A stretch of 64,000 nucleotides of DNA from NCBI RefSeq assembly GCF_005503445.1, contig NZ_SCOH01000010.1, positions 78,583-142,582 of the forward strand. Direction: 5' to 3'. Made by a program: the position numbers and the translations under genes. A model generated the notes under the pieces. The model worked only from the letters and a program-made list of their open reading frames with translations, was not told the origin of the DNA and did not search any database. This document shows positions 1 through 8,801 of this stretch, piece after piece. Source of the stretch: Chitinivorax sp. B. Its GTDB lineage: Bacteria; Pseudomonadota; Gammaproteobacteria; Burkholderiales; SCOH01. The stretch's first letter is position 1, and each line of letters starts with the position of its first letter.

Positions 1-581
<581 letters not shown>

Positions 582-598
582 TTATCGTTCTCTATCTT

Positions 599-1309
599 TT
601 ATTCAGCTTGTGTCGTGCAGGTCTGACTTGCCATACACCACCCCAAACATTCCAGCAATTCATTCACGGCTGGCGGCCCTGGCCACCACAACTCATCGTC
701 AGCCATCACTGATTGTAGCTCGGCGCCAACACCCACAAATCGCCAGCCCAAAGACCGCGTCGCTGTCTGATCCCAATGACCGTCACCGACATATGCGACC
801 GCATCGAACGCTGTCACTGCATATTGCGTCAAGGCGCGATGATGAGCCAATTGCATGATGGCTTGACGAGATGTTGCTTCACATGCAGCCGCAAACGGGA
901 CTTGCTGTAAATCATAACCACAACCTTCCAGCTTCAGCCTAGCTTCTGCCCCCCAGCCTCCGGTAGCAATTGCAATGGCCACATCCGATCGCTGCTTGAG
1001 AGCCGCCCACAAGGGAATGCCGCCTGGCAATGGCTGGCAGTGCGTGGTATGCACAGCATGATAAGCACGCATCAACCCATTGAATCGTCCCTGAACTGCT
1101 GCAGATTCCTCTTCAGTCACCAACCGTCCAAATGCACGCAGGACAATCTCACCAAGGATACCGGAGGATGTGACATGCGTATAGGCACGCCAGTCCGGGT
1201 TGATTTCACGAATACCCAGTACTTCATCGACGGCTTGGCAAAACAGTTCGCCATCGTAGTGCAGTGAGTCGACGAGCGTACCGTCAACGTCAAACATGAT
1301 CAGTTTCAA
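599..1309 (-). CDS. HAD-superfamily phosphatase
   Basis: A 236-residue haloacid dehalogenase-like hydrolase, probably a small-molecule phosphatase (Gph/phosphoglycolate-phosphatase-like shape). It starts MKLIMFDVDGTLVDS, which is motif I with the nucleophilic and acid/base aspartates (DVDGT). Motif II is IAIATGG, and the C-terminal acidic motif is YVGDGHWDQTA. A helical cap lies roughly at residues 15-90. The start codon is TTG at 1309: it gives the usual HAD N-terminus and has GAAGAG about 8 bases upstream. The in-frame ATG at 1297 would cut into motif I. The substrate cannot be read from sequence. Confidence 0.88.
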   Translation of the reverse strand: MKLIMFDVDGTLVDSLHYDGELFCQAVDEVLGIREINPDWRAYTHVTSSGILGEIVLRAFGRLVTEEESAAVQGRFNGLMRAYHAVHTTHCQPLPGGIPLWAALKQRSDVAIAIATGGWGAEARLKLEGCGYDLQQVPFAAACEATSRQAIMQLAHHRALTQYAVTAFDAVAYVGDGHWDQTATRSLGWRFVGVGAELQSVMADDELWWPGPPAVNELLECLGWCMASQTCTTQAE

Positions 1310-1701
1310 AGCATAGACTCTTCAGACAAATATACCTGCCAGTAACCAATCCCTGACTCATCTCAAAAACAAGCCAAGCTACATACAGTCATGTATATAG
1401 TCAGACAAAACACCATATTGACAGGGAAGCCACATTGGCTGGCAGGCCAAAAGCAGGAATATACACGCTCAACGCATGAAGCGCACCGCTCAGATAAGCC
1501 CGTTCACATCTCTTGGTATTTGATACATTGACAGTGGTGGTGAGATCGGAAACGGTACTGACCAAGGCTGTGGAGGACGACAGCTTATAAGATTTCGTGC
1601 CCAGACCTACTACACATGACAACTATCACCCATTGAAACTGATCTACACCATCGCACCAGATGGAGAATGCTGCTCTCGATGAGAAGTCACCAATAGGCA
1701 A
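1310..1701. other. Intergenic region with one possible small gene
   Basis: About 390 bp between the HAD phosphatase and the next minus-strand gene. I see no RNA gene or clear terminator. The only content of note is the small minus-strand frame at 1401-1622, described separately. Confidence 0.5.
1401..1622 (-). CDS. Possible small protein, paralogous to the frame at 25448-25672
   Basis: A 73-residue frame of unknown function in an otherwise empty gap. Its support is internal: it shares a pattern with another small minus-strand frame in this window (25448-25672). Both have an S-T run, a Lys about 9 residues later, then L-(S/T)-G-A-L-H, four residues and Y-x-P. In the shared core the codons differ mainly at third positions (GGT/GGG, GCG/GCA, CTT/TTA), as expected if protein sequence is conserved. 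There is no convincing ribosome binding site and no known domain. It could still be a coincidence of two non-coding frames. Confidence 0.3.
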   Translation of the reverse strand: MSCVVGLGTKSYKLSSSTALVSTVSDLTTTVNVSNTKRCERAYLSGALHALSVYIPAFGLPANVASLSIWCFV

Positions 1702-2127
1702 TCAGCCTCCGGGAGCCAACATACCCATTTCACGGTAATCAATTGCAATCGCTTTACCGTTTTTCAAGCCACAACGGACTTCCAGTGCAGACCATTGCAC
1801 ACCACTTTGACGTTTTCGGGCAATCGCCTTGAAAGTCACCAGCTCATCGACTTTACGTGGTTTGGCTTTGCTGAACACCTGATTGAACGGAATCTTGTCT
1901 GCCGACAGATAGCTGGGCTTATCTTTTTGGTCGGTATCGACATAACCGATACGGTCAAAGGCCCGGCTCTTACCAATAACATCATCTGTAACAGCCATGC
2001 AGAAAGGCATGAAATCGGGCATACCTTCCAAGGTTTGATAGTAGGCAACACGTTTTTCATAAGTGCTGGCTTGCGCTACACCTATTATTGTCACACTAAA
2101 CAATACAATCCAGGCAACGGGCCTCAT
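1702..2127 (-). CDS. Secreted protein of unknown function
   Basis: A 141-residue protein with a clear signal peptide ([20 protein letters not shown], predicted cut after AQA), so it should be periplasmic or exported. The mature part has two cysteines (CMAV near residue 43 and CGLKNG near 119) that could form a disulfide. I recognise no domain. Its ATG overlaps the recX stop codon (ATGA), so it is translationally coupled to recX at the end of the recA-recX transcript. That would put a secreted protein under SOS control, which is unusual. The coupling is read from sequence; regulation is inferred. Confidence 0.75.
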   Translation of the reverse strand: MRPVAWIVLFSVTIIGVAQASTYEKRVAYYQTLEGMPDFMPFCMAVTDDVIGKSRAFDRIGYVDTDQKDKPSYLSADKIPFNQVFSKAKPRKVDELVTFKAIARKRQSGVQWSALEVRCGLKNGKAIAIDYREMGMLAPGG

Positions 2128-2582
2128 TCATCCTCCAGATTCCGCAAGATCTTGAGGATGACATCATAGCCGAAGCCACGACTCTGCAAAAATCTTACCT
2201 GCCTAGCCTTCTCTTTATCGCTATCTGGCAACTGACCAAATTTACGTTGCCACAACGCGCGTGCCACAGCAAGATCATCATGCATTACCGCATTTAGCTC
2301 CGCATCGATGATTTCGCTCGCTACACCCTTCTCGCGCAATTCCTGACGGATTCGACGGGTACCAAACTGGCCATTGCGATGGCGAACCATCTGTTCGGCA
2401 TATCGGTTATCGGACAACCACCCTTCCTCGCACAAAGTAGCGAGCAAGGTGTCTATTTCAGCGCTATCCTCACAATAACGAGCCAGCTTGGCAGCCAATT
2501 CAGTGCGTGAGTGTTCGCGGCGTGCCAAGATCCGCAAAGCCCGGTCACGCAACGAAACTTCATTGTCAGAACGCGGGCTCAT
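2124..2582 (-). CDS. recX: Regulatory protein RecX
   Basis: Modulates RecA by binding and destabilising the RecA filament. The 152-residue reading has the three-helix repeat architecture of RecX, with [15 protein letters not shown] at the start, the [16 protein letters not shown] and [15 protein letters not shown] signatures, and a third repeat ending [13 protein letters not shown]. It begins inside the last codons of recA, so the two are coupled. The start is uncertain: ATG at 2582 gives the usual RecX beginning, but tandem ATGs at 2594/2591 and a TTG at 2615 are also in frame, and none has a well-spaced Shine-Dalgarno. The downstream gene overlaps it by ATGA. Confidence 0.95.
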   Translation of the reverse strand: MSPRSDNEVSLRDRALRILARREHSRTELAAKLARYCEDSAEIDTLLATLCEEGWLSDNRYAEQMVRHRNGQFGTRRIRQELREKGVASEIIDAELNAVMHDDLAVARALWQRKFGQLPDSDKEKARQVRFLQSRGFGYDVILKILRNLEDE

Positions 2583-3612
2583 CCTCTGCATCATTAACGA
2601 TATCGGTGTTTGCAAAAGTCTTGTTTACACCCGCAGCATCCCGAACTTTGTTTTCGATTTCTTTGGCGATGGCTGGATTTTCACGCAAGTATTCACGGGA
2701 ATTATCCTTGCCCTGGCCAATTTTGCTGCCGCCATAGGAATACCAAGCTCCAGATTTCTCCACGATCTTGAACTGCACACCTAATTCAATGATTTCCCCC
2801 TCACGGGAAATACCTTCGCCATAGAGAATATCGAACAATGCTTCGCGGAAAGGTGGTGAAACCTTGTTTTTGACAACCTTGACGCGAGTTTCGTTACCGA
2901 TGACTTCCTCACCCTTCTTGATCGAGCCAATTCGACGAATATCCAGACGAACCGACGCATAGAATTTCAGCGCGTTACCACCAGTGGTAGTCTCTGGGTT
3001 ACCAAACATCACACCGATCTTCATGCGGATCTGGTTGATGAAGATCACCAAGGTGTTGGTACGTTTGATGTTGGCAGTCAGCTTACGCAGTGCCTGACTC
3101 ATCAAGCGTGCTTGCAAGCCCACATGGCTGTCACCCATCTCACCTTCAATTTCTGCTTTGGGAACTAAGGCGGCTACTGAATCAATCACGATGATGTCAA
3201 CACCGCCAGAACGCACCAGCATGTCGGAAATTTCCAACGCTTGTTCACCAGTATCTGGTTGAGAGATCAACATTTCCGGTACATTCACACCCAATTTGGC
3301 GGCATAGGTTGGGTCAAGCGCATTTTCAGCATCAATATATGCAGCAACCCCCCCCATTTTCTGTACTTCGGCCACTACCTGCAGACACAAAGTGGTTTTA
3401 CCAGATGACTCCGGACCGTAAATTTCAATGATACGGCCTTTGGGCAGCCCCCCCACACCCAACGCCAGATCCAGGCCCAGCGAGCCGGTGGAGACGACTT
3501 GCAAATCGTTCTCGATCTGGTTTTCGCCCATCTTCATGATTGAGCCCTTGCCAAACTGCTTTTCGATTTGCGCCAGCGCCGCAGCCAGCGCTTTGTTCTT
3601 GTTGTCATCCAT
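2566..3612 (-). CDS. recA: Recombinase A
   Basis: Catalyses homologous strand exchange and triggers LexA self-cleavage. The protein is 348 residues, normal for the family. The Walker A motif GPESSGKTT is at about 66-73, and a [11 protein letters not shown]alker B, the [12 protein letters not shown] loop region, the L2 region [20 protein letters not shown] and an acidic tail ending DAEDEPAF are all present. The start is ATG 3612 (MDDNKNKAL), with AAAGGA about 10 bases upstream. A longer in-frame reading to 3642 has no support. An SOS box overlapping a strong sigma-70 promoter lies about 80 bp upstream. recX follows directly. Confidence 0.99.
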   Translation of the reverse strand: MDDNKNKALAAALAQIEKQFGKGSIMKMGENQIENDLQVVSTGSLGLDLALGVGGLPKGRIIEIYGPESSGKTTLCLQVVAEVQKMGGVAAYIDAENALDPTYAAKLGVNVPEMLISQPDTGEQALEISDMLVRSGGVDIIVIDSVAALVPKAEIEGEMGDSHVGLQARLMSQALRKLTANIKRTNTLVIFINQIRMKIGVMFGNPETTTGGNALKFYASVRLDIRRIGSIKKGEEVIGNETRVKVVKNKVSPPFREALFDILYGEGISREGEIIELGVQFKIVEKSGAWYSYGGSKIGQGKDNSREYLRENPAIAKEIENKVRDAAGVNKTFANTDIVNDAEDEPAF

Positions 3613-3683
3613 CAGCGTCGAGTCCTTTGAAAAGTCAATCAATTATTGCATAATCAGCGTGGCCCATTCGGCGCCATCAAAGA

Positions 3684-3699
3684 CTGTATATTTATACAG
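3684..3699. promoter_or_regulatory. LexA (SOS) box of recA
   Basis: CTGTATATTTATACAG matches the LexA consensus CTG-N10-CAG with AT-rich centre, as a near-perfect palindrome. It covers the -10 element of the recA promoter, so LexA binding should block RNA polymerase. Seen directly; function from established knowledge of SOS operators. Confidence 0.96.
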
Positions 3700-3719
3700 A
3701 ATTCAATTCATTCCTGCAA
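3691..3719 (-). promoter_or_regulatory. recA sigma-70 promoter
   Basis: On the minus strand, -35 TTGCAG (3719-3714) is separated by 17 bases from -10 TATAAA (3696-3691). The LexA box overlaps the -10. Transcription should start near 3684, giving a leader of about 70 bases before the recA ATG. Confidence 0.88.
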
Positions 3720-3745
3720 GCTAATCTTCACATTCAACCAGCTGC

Positions 3746-4435
3746 TCAATCTGTCAAATCGTGCTGTAAAGCGGGCGCGCGATCGATTCTATACAGCACA
3801 GCCATGACTCCCAAAGTTGCCGCGAGCAGGTAGCCGGCGCCAAACAACCAGAATACGTAAGGAATAAGAAAGTAATAGCAACGCATACCCAGGCTGTAAT
3901 AGCCCCCTGCCCGATTGATCAGCATAGTTGCACGTGGTAAAGCAGTTGGCACTTTTTCCGGATCGCGAAATGCTGCCAATACATAGCCCAGATGATTGAA
4001 GATTCTGATGGCCGTTGTGAAGCAGAAAAAAGCAGAGATCAGCAGTAGTACAATAACCATCACCTTGACCAGCAACAACCCTGGTGTCAAACCATAGCGA
4101 ATGCCAAACAGGCTGATACTGCCATTGTGCCCTGCCTGCGCACCAAAGCTCAGGGTGCCAATGATCAGCAAGACTGCTGTTGAGGCAAGAAATGTTGCAG
4201 CCATGGTGGAGTTTCGCAATGTCTGCACGGCCAGGATGTCATCCCCGCCACGTTTTGCCAGCATGACCAACCATTCCTTCCTTGCTTCGTTGCTCATACC
4301 AAACAAGGAATAGTGCGGGTCACGCCGAGTGCGGATCTTGACCATCTGCTGATACAGCCAAAGTAAAAACGTCGATGTGATCAAACATATCAAATCGATG
4401 GGGTTGGCCAACAATCCAGCAATACCTTGCTCCAC
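3746..4435 (-). CDS. DUF599 family membrane protein
   Basis: A 229-residue inner-membrane protein with about four hydrophobic segments (around residues 10-28, 78-98, 122-145 and 190-215). Between the first two is the family's WLVMLAKRGGDDILAVQTLRNSTMAATFLAST block, and near the C-terminus the GGYYSLGMRCYYFLIPYVFWLFG signature. The function of DUF599 is unknown. The start is GTG at 4435 with GGAGG four bases upstream. It stands alone between the SBP gene and recA on the same strand. Confidence 0.85.
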   Translation of the reverse strand: MEQGIAGLLANPIDLICLITSTFLLWLYQQMVKIRTRRDPHYSLFGMSNEARKEWLVMLAKRGGDDILAVQTLRNSTMAATFLASTAVLLIIGTLSFGAQAGHNGSISLFGIRYGLTPGLLLVKVMVIVLLLISAFFCFTTAIRIFNHLGYVLAAFRDPEKVPTALPRATMLINRAGGYYSLGMRCYYFLIPYVFWLFGAGYLLAATLGVMAVLYRIDRAPALQHDLTD

Positions 4436-4513
4436 CCTGCCTCCAATGGTTTCAAGCCGTTAAATCACACGAAAAAGCAGCACCTGAGCTAGCACCTACA
4501 ACCTGTCAGCATT

Positions 4514-4548
4514 ATAAAACGACAAGGCCGTCGCCCACTGCGACGGCC
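4514..4548 (-). terminator. Rho-independent terminator after the binding-protein gene
   Basis: On the minus strand a perfect 9-bp stem (GGCCGTCGC / GCGACGGCC, loop of 5, 4526-4548) is followed by a T-rich tail (TTGTCGTTTT). It sits 28 bp after the stop codon of the binding-protein gene. Confidence 0.75.
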
Positions 4549-4575
4549 CAGCCAATCCACCGAATGAACTGAACG

Positions 4576-5304
4576 TTACTGATACTTCTTCCCGATTTTA
4601 TCAGCCGTACCATCACTGACTACGGATTTCACTGCTTCATTCAGTTTATTCACCACGTCGTCTGGTACCCCCTTGTTGCAGGCCAGCCACATCTGGCTAT
4701 CTTTGGGGTCTCCGAGCTGATAGACCGACTTGATCTTACCCTTGAAACCTTCGCGTCCGGCCTTGAACACGCCACTCTTGGCTCCACCTACCCACAGATC
4801 GATGCGCCCGGCCGCCAGTTTCGGCAGATTTTGCACATCCTGAACAACACGCTCCAGCTTTAGCCCCTGCTTCTCGACAAAATCGCCGTAGGCATCACCA
4901 TTGTAGCCACCGACCTTGTACTTTTTGGCTTCGTCCAGCGAGCTGATCTTGATTGGACTATCTGCTTTGGCAAACAGGGTAATTTCGTCTGCCACCAGGG
5001 GGCCGATCCATTTGAACAGTTTTTCACGCTCGGCATTACGTACCGCTGAATAGACACAAACATCCGCCTGGCCTTTAGCCATACTCAATGCCCGTTCCCA
5101 GGGTAGCAGTTCGATCTTGGCATCAACCTTGGCGCGCTTCAACGCCTCTTGAACAATTTCCGTTGAAATGCCACTGACCTTGCCACCTTCTGGCATATTG
5201 AATGGAGGATAATCTTCAGTGGTCAGGGTAAGCGCACCAGCAGTACCGCCAGTACCCAATGCTCCAACGACAAGAATCAGAGATATCAACGTTCGTTTAC
5301 GCAT
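4576..5304 (-). CDS. Periplasmic solute-binding protein, family 3 (amino-acid type)
   Basis: A 242-residue substrate-binding protein of the SBP_bac_3 type. The signal peptide is MRKRTLISLILVVGALGTGGTAGA. The mature start LTLTTEDYPPFNMPEGGKVSGISTEIV is the typical ligand-site entry of this family, followed by LPWERALSMAKGQADVC and an IDLWVGGAKSG segment. No permease or ATPase gene is adjacent, so it is an orphan binding protein and its ligand is unknown. Some such orphans are sensory or scavenging proteins. Start chosen at ATG 5304, with GGAGGC three bases upstream; a longer frame to 5343 lacks a site. Confidence 0.88.
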   Translation of the reverse strand: MRKRTLISLILVVGALGTGGTAGALTLTTEDYPPFNMPEGGKVSGISTEIVQEALKRAKVDAKIELLPWERALSMAKGQADVCVYSAVRNAEREKLFKWIGPLVADEITLFAKADSPIKISSLDEAKKYKVGGYNGDAYGDFVEKQGLKLERVVQDVQNLPKLAAGRIDLWVGGAKSGVFKAGREGFKGKIKSVYQLGDPKDSQMWLACNKGVPDDVVNKLNEAVKSVVSDGTADKIGKKYQ

Positions 5305-5383
5305 AAAGCCTCCGTCGCAATTTCGGTAACAGGAAATTAACATTAGCTAATCCAGCTGTATTTGGCCACGGAAAATGGCACCA

Positions 5384-6823
5384 TCATTTGATGCCCGTCA
5401 CCCCCTCCTCCAGCAGCGGGGTCACTTCACCGTTCGTTTCCAGTCGCACATGTTCAATTTCCTCAAATCGGCGCGAAATCTTCTGGCTGGTAATTTGCAC
5501 CGCCTCCGCATCTTGATGTGCCATACGAATGTGATCCGCAAGTTTGGCCATACGCTGGTCAAAACGCTTGAACTCGACGCCCAGCTTGGACAAGGCATCC
5601 TTAATGATATGAACCTGGCGGCGCGTTTCCACATCCTTGATTACGGCCCGCGCCGTATTCAAGACTGCCATCATTGTCGTCGGCGATACAATCCACACCC
5701 GCTTTTGTAGTGCATGCTGTACCAACTCAGGATGGTAAGCATGAATTTCAGCAAAAACGGCCTCTGCTGGAACAAACATCAGTGCACCATCAGAGGTCTC
5801 CCCCGGCACAATATATTTTTCACTGATGGAGTCGATATGTCGTTTCACGTCAATCTTGAACTGCTTTTCCGCCGCAACTCGCTCACTGGATGCCTGTTCT
5901 GCTGCGAAAATGCGGTGATAGTTTTCCAAGGGAAATTTGGAGTCGATGGCCACTGTTCCTGTTGGCTCCGGCAGGTGCAACACGCAGTCGGCGCGCATCT
6001 TATTGGACAGCGTTTCCTGAAATTTATAGAACTGCGCCGGCAGAATATTAACGACCAACGCCTCCAGTTGAACCTCACCAAATGCGCCACGCGAGCGCTT
6101 ATCGCCCAACAGCTCCTGCAGACTGACCACGTTAGTGGTTAATCCATCAATTTTTTTCTGCGCCTCATCAATCACGGCCAATCGAGCCATCACATTGGCA
6201 AAGGTCTCATTGGTCTTTTTAAAGCCTTCCTCCAAGCGATCTGATACCTTGCCGGAAATCTGCTCCAGACGAGCATCCACAGCCAGGGTCAATTGCTCTA
6301 CGGTACGAGTCAACTGCTCAGTTGTCACTTTCATGGTGGAGTGGACAGTATCCAACTGCAGTTTGCCTTGTTCTGCCAGTATCTCGAACACGCAACGAAG
6401 TAACTCTTCTTTCAACGCGTCCTGCCGACCCGCCATGGCCTGTGAAAAATCCGCCAGCTGCTTGATCATGTTTTCGCGATTGGCCGCCAATTGTTCAGCC
6501 TGGGCTTGTTGTACAGCCTGCATTTGCTGGCGTGCCAGTTGCAGCTCGGTCACCACTACATTTCTCAGGCGTTCGAAGGATTCAGTCATCGCCGTGCGTA
6601 ACCGCTCACCATTTTCAGCATCTGTACGCGCTAAACGGTCACCAAAATCCCCTAGCACGTGGTGAATATCGCCCACCATTGCGCGGTGTTTTTCTTCCAG
6701 TGCTTGCATCACGCCGACGGCCAGCGACTCTTGCGATGCGGTCAACTGGCCCAGCTTCCACACCACCACCGCAGCAGCTAACAAAATGAAAATCGTTGCC
6801 AAACCAAACAGGGTCTCTAGCAT
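5384..6823 (-). CDS. rmuC: DNA recombination protein RmuC homologue
   Basis: A 479-residue RmuC family protein. RmuC limits inversions at short repeats and has a nuclease-like fold; its exact activity is not settled. The N-terminus is one membrane anchor (LFGLATIFILLAAAVVVWKL), then a long coiled-coil to about residue 240 rich in Gln, Glu and Ala, then the conserved RmuC domain with RGAFGEVQLEALV, the IDSKFPLENY motif with a putative catalytic Asp/Lys, DGALMFVPAEAVFAEI and WIVSPTTMMAVLNTARAV. The family and the anchor are clear. It is followed on the same strand by the binding-protein gene 79 bp away. Confidence 0.93.
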   Translation of the reverse strand: MLETLFGLATIFILLAAAVVVWKLGQLTASQESLAVGVMQALEEKHRAMVGDIHHVLGDFGDRLARTDAENGERLRTAMTESFERLRNVVVTELQLARQQMQAVQQAQAEQLAANRENMIKQLADFSQAMAGRQDALKEELLRCVFEILAEQGKLQLDTVHSTMKVTTEQLTRTVEQLTLAVDARLEQISGKVSDRLEEGFKKTNETFANVMARLAVIDEAQKKIDGLTTNVVSLQELLGDKRSRGAFGEVQLEALVVNILPAQFYKFQETLSNKMRADCVLHLPEPTGTVAIDSKFPLENYHRIFAAEQASSERVAAEKQFKIDVKRHIDSISEKYIVPGETSDGALMFVPAEAVFAEIHAYHPELVQHALQKRVWIVSPTTMMAVLNTARAVIKDVETRRQVHIIKDALSKLGVEFKRFDQRMAKLADHIRMAHQDAEAVQITSQKISRRFEEIEHVRLETNGEVTPLLEEGVTGIK

Positions 6824-7139
6824 TATTGAACAACCTCAATGAAACAATGTCCCAGACAAGCCGGGGGCGAATACAGGAATAACTGCAGGCTTCCCCTTTG
6901 ATTTCGCGGTAGCCAACGTTCTGCAAATACAGGACGGGATTGGGATTTGGGGCAAGCTCAGCGGAGTATAGCGCGCCAATTGTGAAGGTGCGCCGTTATG
7001 CGACAAATGAGATACAGCAATACAGCTTTTAGTCGCAACGCAAGTTGAAAAAGCCGTCAATCAGACCGGATTGACGGCTCACTACGGCAGGCCCTAGCTA
7101 CGTGCCACAATCAATCTCGGGGCACACCAGCAAGTAAAA
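6824..7139. other. Intergenic region between rmuC and folD
   Basis: About 315 bp holding the folD terminator (7048-7079) and presumably the rmuC promoter. I see no gene and no other structured element. Confidence 0.6.
7048..7079 (-). terminator. folD terminator
   Basis: A perfect 11-bp inverted repeat (AGCCGTCAATC / GATTGACGGCT, loop of 6, 7052-7079) followed on the minus strand by a run of five T residues, 60 bp beyond the folD stop codon. Confidence 0.88.
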
Positions 7140-7994
7140 TCAGGGTGTCAGTCGATCGCAGGCATCTGCAGTATTCTGCAACAATGTTGCAACCGTCATC
7201 AGACCAACACCACCAGGCACTGGCGTAATCCAACCAGCCACATCTTTGGCTCCGTCGAAATCGACATCACCAACAACTTTGCCATCGTCCAACCGGTTGA
7301 TGCCCACATCGATGACAATCGCACCAGGCTTCAACCATTCCGCCTTCACAAAATGTGGACGACCCACCCCCGCCACAACGATATCTGCCTGGCGCACCAA
7401 CCCCGGCAAATCATAGGTGGCACTGTGACAGACCGTGACCGTACAGCGTGCCAGTAGCAACTCCAGTGCCTGTGGGCGACCAACTATATTTGAAGCCCCG
7501 ATCACCACGGCATGCTTACCCTTCAAGTCGATGCCGGTCGTCTCCAGCAAGGTCATGACACCTCGCGGTGTGCAGGGACGCAGCAATGGAATCTTCAATG
7601 CAAGTCGCCCGATATTGTATGGGTGGAACCCATCTACATCCTTTTCCGGATTGATTGCTTCAATCACTGCCTCGGCATTCAAATGTCTAGGGAGTGGCAA
7701 TTGCACGAGAATGCCATCAATGCTGGGATCTTCATTCAGCTGTTTGACCAATTTCATCAGGTCGTCCTGTGAAGTCGTGTCAGGCAGATCATAAGAAACC
7801 GAGCGAATGCCAGTGGCTTCACACTTCAGGCGTTTGTTACGGACATAAATGGCCGAGGCGGGGTCCTGCCCAACCAATACCACAGCCAGCGCAGGCGCAC
7901 GTTTGCCTGCGGCAATACGTGTTTTGACACGTTCCGCCACAGAATTGAGGATAGATTCGGAAACAACTTTGCCACTGATGATGGTCGCGCTCAT
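7140..7994 (-). CDS. folD: Bifunctional methylene-THF dehydrogenase / methenyl-THF cyclohydrolase
   Basis: Interconverts 5,10-methylene-THF, 5,10-methenyl-THF and 10-formyl-THF using NADP, in one-carbon metabolism. The protein is 284 residues, normal length. Signatures are [23 protein letters not shown] (with the YVxxK catalytic Tyr and Lys), [13 protein letters not shown], the [13 protein letters not shown] block, the dinucleotide-binding [18 protein letters not shown], and the C-terminal [24 protein letters not shown] at 7994. It is divergent from the tRNA operon and has its own terminator. Confidence 0.98.
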   Translation of the reverse strand: MSATIISGKVVSESILNSVAERVKTRIAAGKRAPALAVVLVGQDPASAIYVRNKRLKCEATGIRSVSYDLPDTTSQDDLMKLVKQLNEDPSIDGILVQLPLPRHLNAEAVIEAINPEKDVDGFHPYNIGRLALKIPLLRPCTPRGVMTLLETTGIDLKGKHAVVIGASNIVGRPQALELLLARCTVTVCHSATYDLPGLVRQADIVVAGVGRPHFVKAEWLKPGAIVIDVGINRLDDGKVVGDVDFDGAKDVAGWITPVPGGVGLMTVATLLQNTADACDRLTP

Positions 7995-8114
7995 GGATGG
8001 GATCTGTGTGATAGGGTATTGTTGAATATAAAAAAAGCAAAAGTCAGCCTTGGCTGGCTTCCACAGGACAATGGAGCAATTTTCTCATTTTTTGCATGAA
8101 AGGCTCAAGCAGAG

Positions 8115-8143
8115 TTGACACCATGAAAAGAGTTCCGTATAGT
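8115..8143 (+). promoter_or_regulatory. Strong promoter of the tRNA operon
   Basis: -35 TTGACA (8115-8120) and -10 TATAGT (8138-8143) with an ideal 17-base spacer, followed by a GC-containing discriminator (TCGGCC), as is usual for growth-rate and stringently controlled stable-RNA promoters. The tRNA-Pro gene starts 15 bases after the -10. Confidence 0.9.
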
Positions 8144-8158
8144 TCGGCCTCTCTTCGG

Positions 8159-8236
8159 CGGGGTGTAGCGCAGCCTGGTTAGCGCACCTGATTTGGGATC
8201 AGGGGGTCGTGAGTTCGAATCCCACCACCCCGACCA
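8159..8236 (+). tRNA. tRNA-Pro (UGG)
   Basis: Cloverleaf with CGGGGTG acceptor pairing CACCCCG, D-arm GCGC/GCGC, anticodon arm CCTGA-TTTGGGA-TCAGG (anticodon TGG), TTCGAAT T-loop and encoded CCA. The T-stem has one A-C mismatch. First gene of a three-tRNA operon. Confidence 0.97.
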
Positions 8237-8271
8237 GAAGACCCAGTTTTAAAGTTTGGCTTTCCGACGGG

Positions 8272-8348
8272 CTGCCCGTAGCTCAACTGGATAGAGCAAC
8301 GGCCTTCTAAGCCGTAGGTTACAGGTTCGATTCCTGTCGGGCAGGCCA
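8272..8348 (+). tRNA. tRNA-Arg (UCU)
   Basis: Acceptor CTGCCCG pairs CGGGCAG, D-arm GCTC/GAGC, anticodon arm ACGGC-CTTCTAA-GCCGT (anticodon TCT), T-arm ACAGG-TTCGATT-CCTGT, encoded CCA. It reads AGA codons. Second gene of the tRNA operon, 35 bp after tRNA-Pro. Confidence 0.97.
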
Positions 8349-8362
8349 AAACAAGTTTCAAT

Positions 8363-8439
8363 GGCGGATGTAGCTCAGTTGGTAGAGCACTGGATTGTGG
8401 CTCCAGGTGTCGTGGGTTCGATCCCCATCATTCGCCCCA
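8363..8439 (+). tRNA. tRNA-His (GUG)
   Basis: Has the His-specific extra G at position -1 (8363) opposite C73, acceptor GCGGATG/CATTCGC, D-arm GCTC/GAGC, anticodon arm CTGGA-TTGTGGC-TCCAG (anticodon GTG), T-arm GTGGG-TTCGATC-CCCAT and encoded CCA. Last gene of the tRNA operon. Confidence 0.97.
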
Positions 8440-8801
8440 CTCTTCGCATTATCAAACACTTAAGCTTGATGATACAAACAGTGTAAAAGCCCTGATTCCT
8501 TGAATCAGGGCTTTTTTCATTTTCTATTCCGTCACCTTTCCCTCCTGATTCGCTGATACTTCAGTTGATACCCCTCATCGATTGCATTACCATGCAATTA
8601 AATTAAAGCAATTACTCGAATCAGCATTAAATGCTTATTTTCAGTAGGCAAACACGCACAACGCCGGTTGTGTAGTTCCGTGTAATGATCATTGCTGTCG
8701 ATGCTCAACACACGGTCAAGCACAAGACATTGTTGTGTCATGTCATCACAGCTGGCTCGGAACAGCGCCAGCTTGATATCGAGTTGCATGGGGAGCGCGT
8801 C
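8440..8801. other. Gap after the tRNA operon
   Basis: About 360 bp with the tRNA operon terminator at its left end and the leader of the following lipoprotein gene. A reading open across 8685-8801 in frame with the lipoprotein lacks a start with a ribosome site, so I treat it as leader. Nothing else is seen. Confidence 0.6.
8485..8517 (+). terminator. tRNA operon terminator
   Basis: A-rich 5' flank, stem AAGCCCTGATTC / GAATCAGGGCTT with a 3-base loop and a run of six T residues, 46 bp after tRNA-His. Confidence 0.93.

Noticed and set aside
8179..8361. A 60-residue minus-strand frame across the tRNAs, ending in GGGIRTHDPLIPNQVR
   Set aside because: It is antisense to tRNA-Pro and tRNA-Arg; this string is a well-known artefact translation of tRNA genes.
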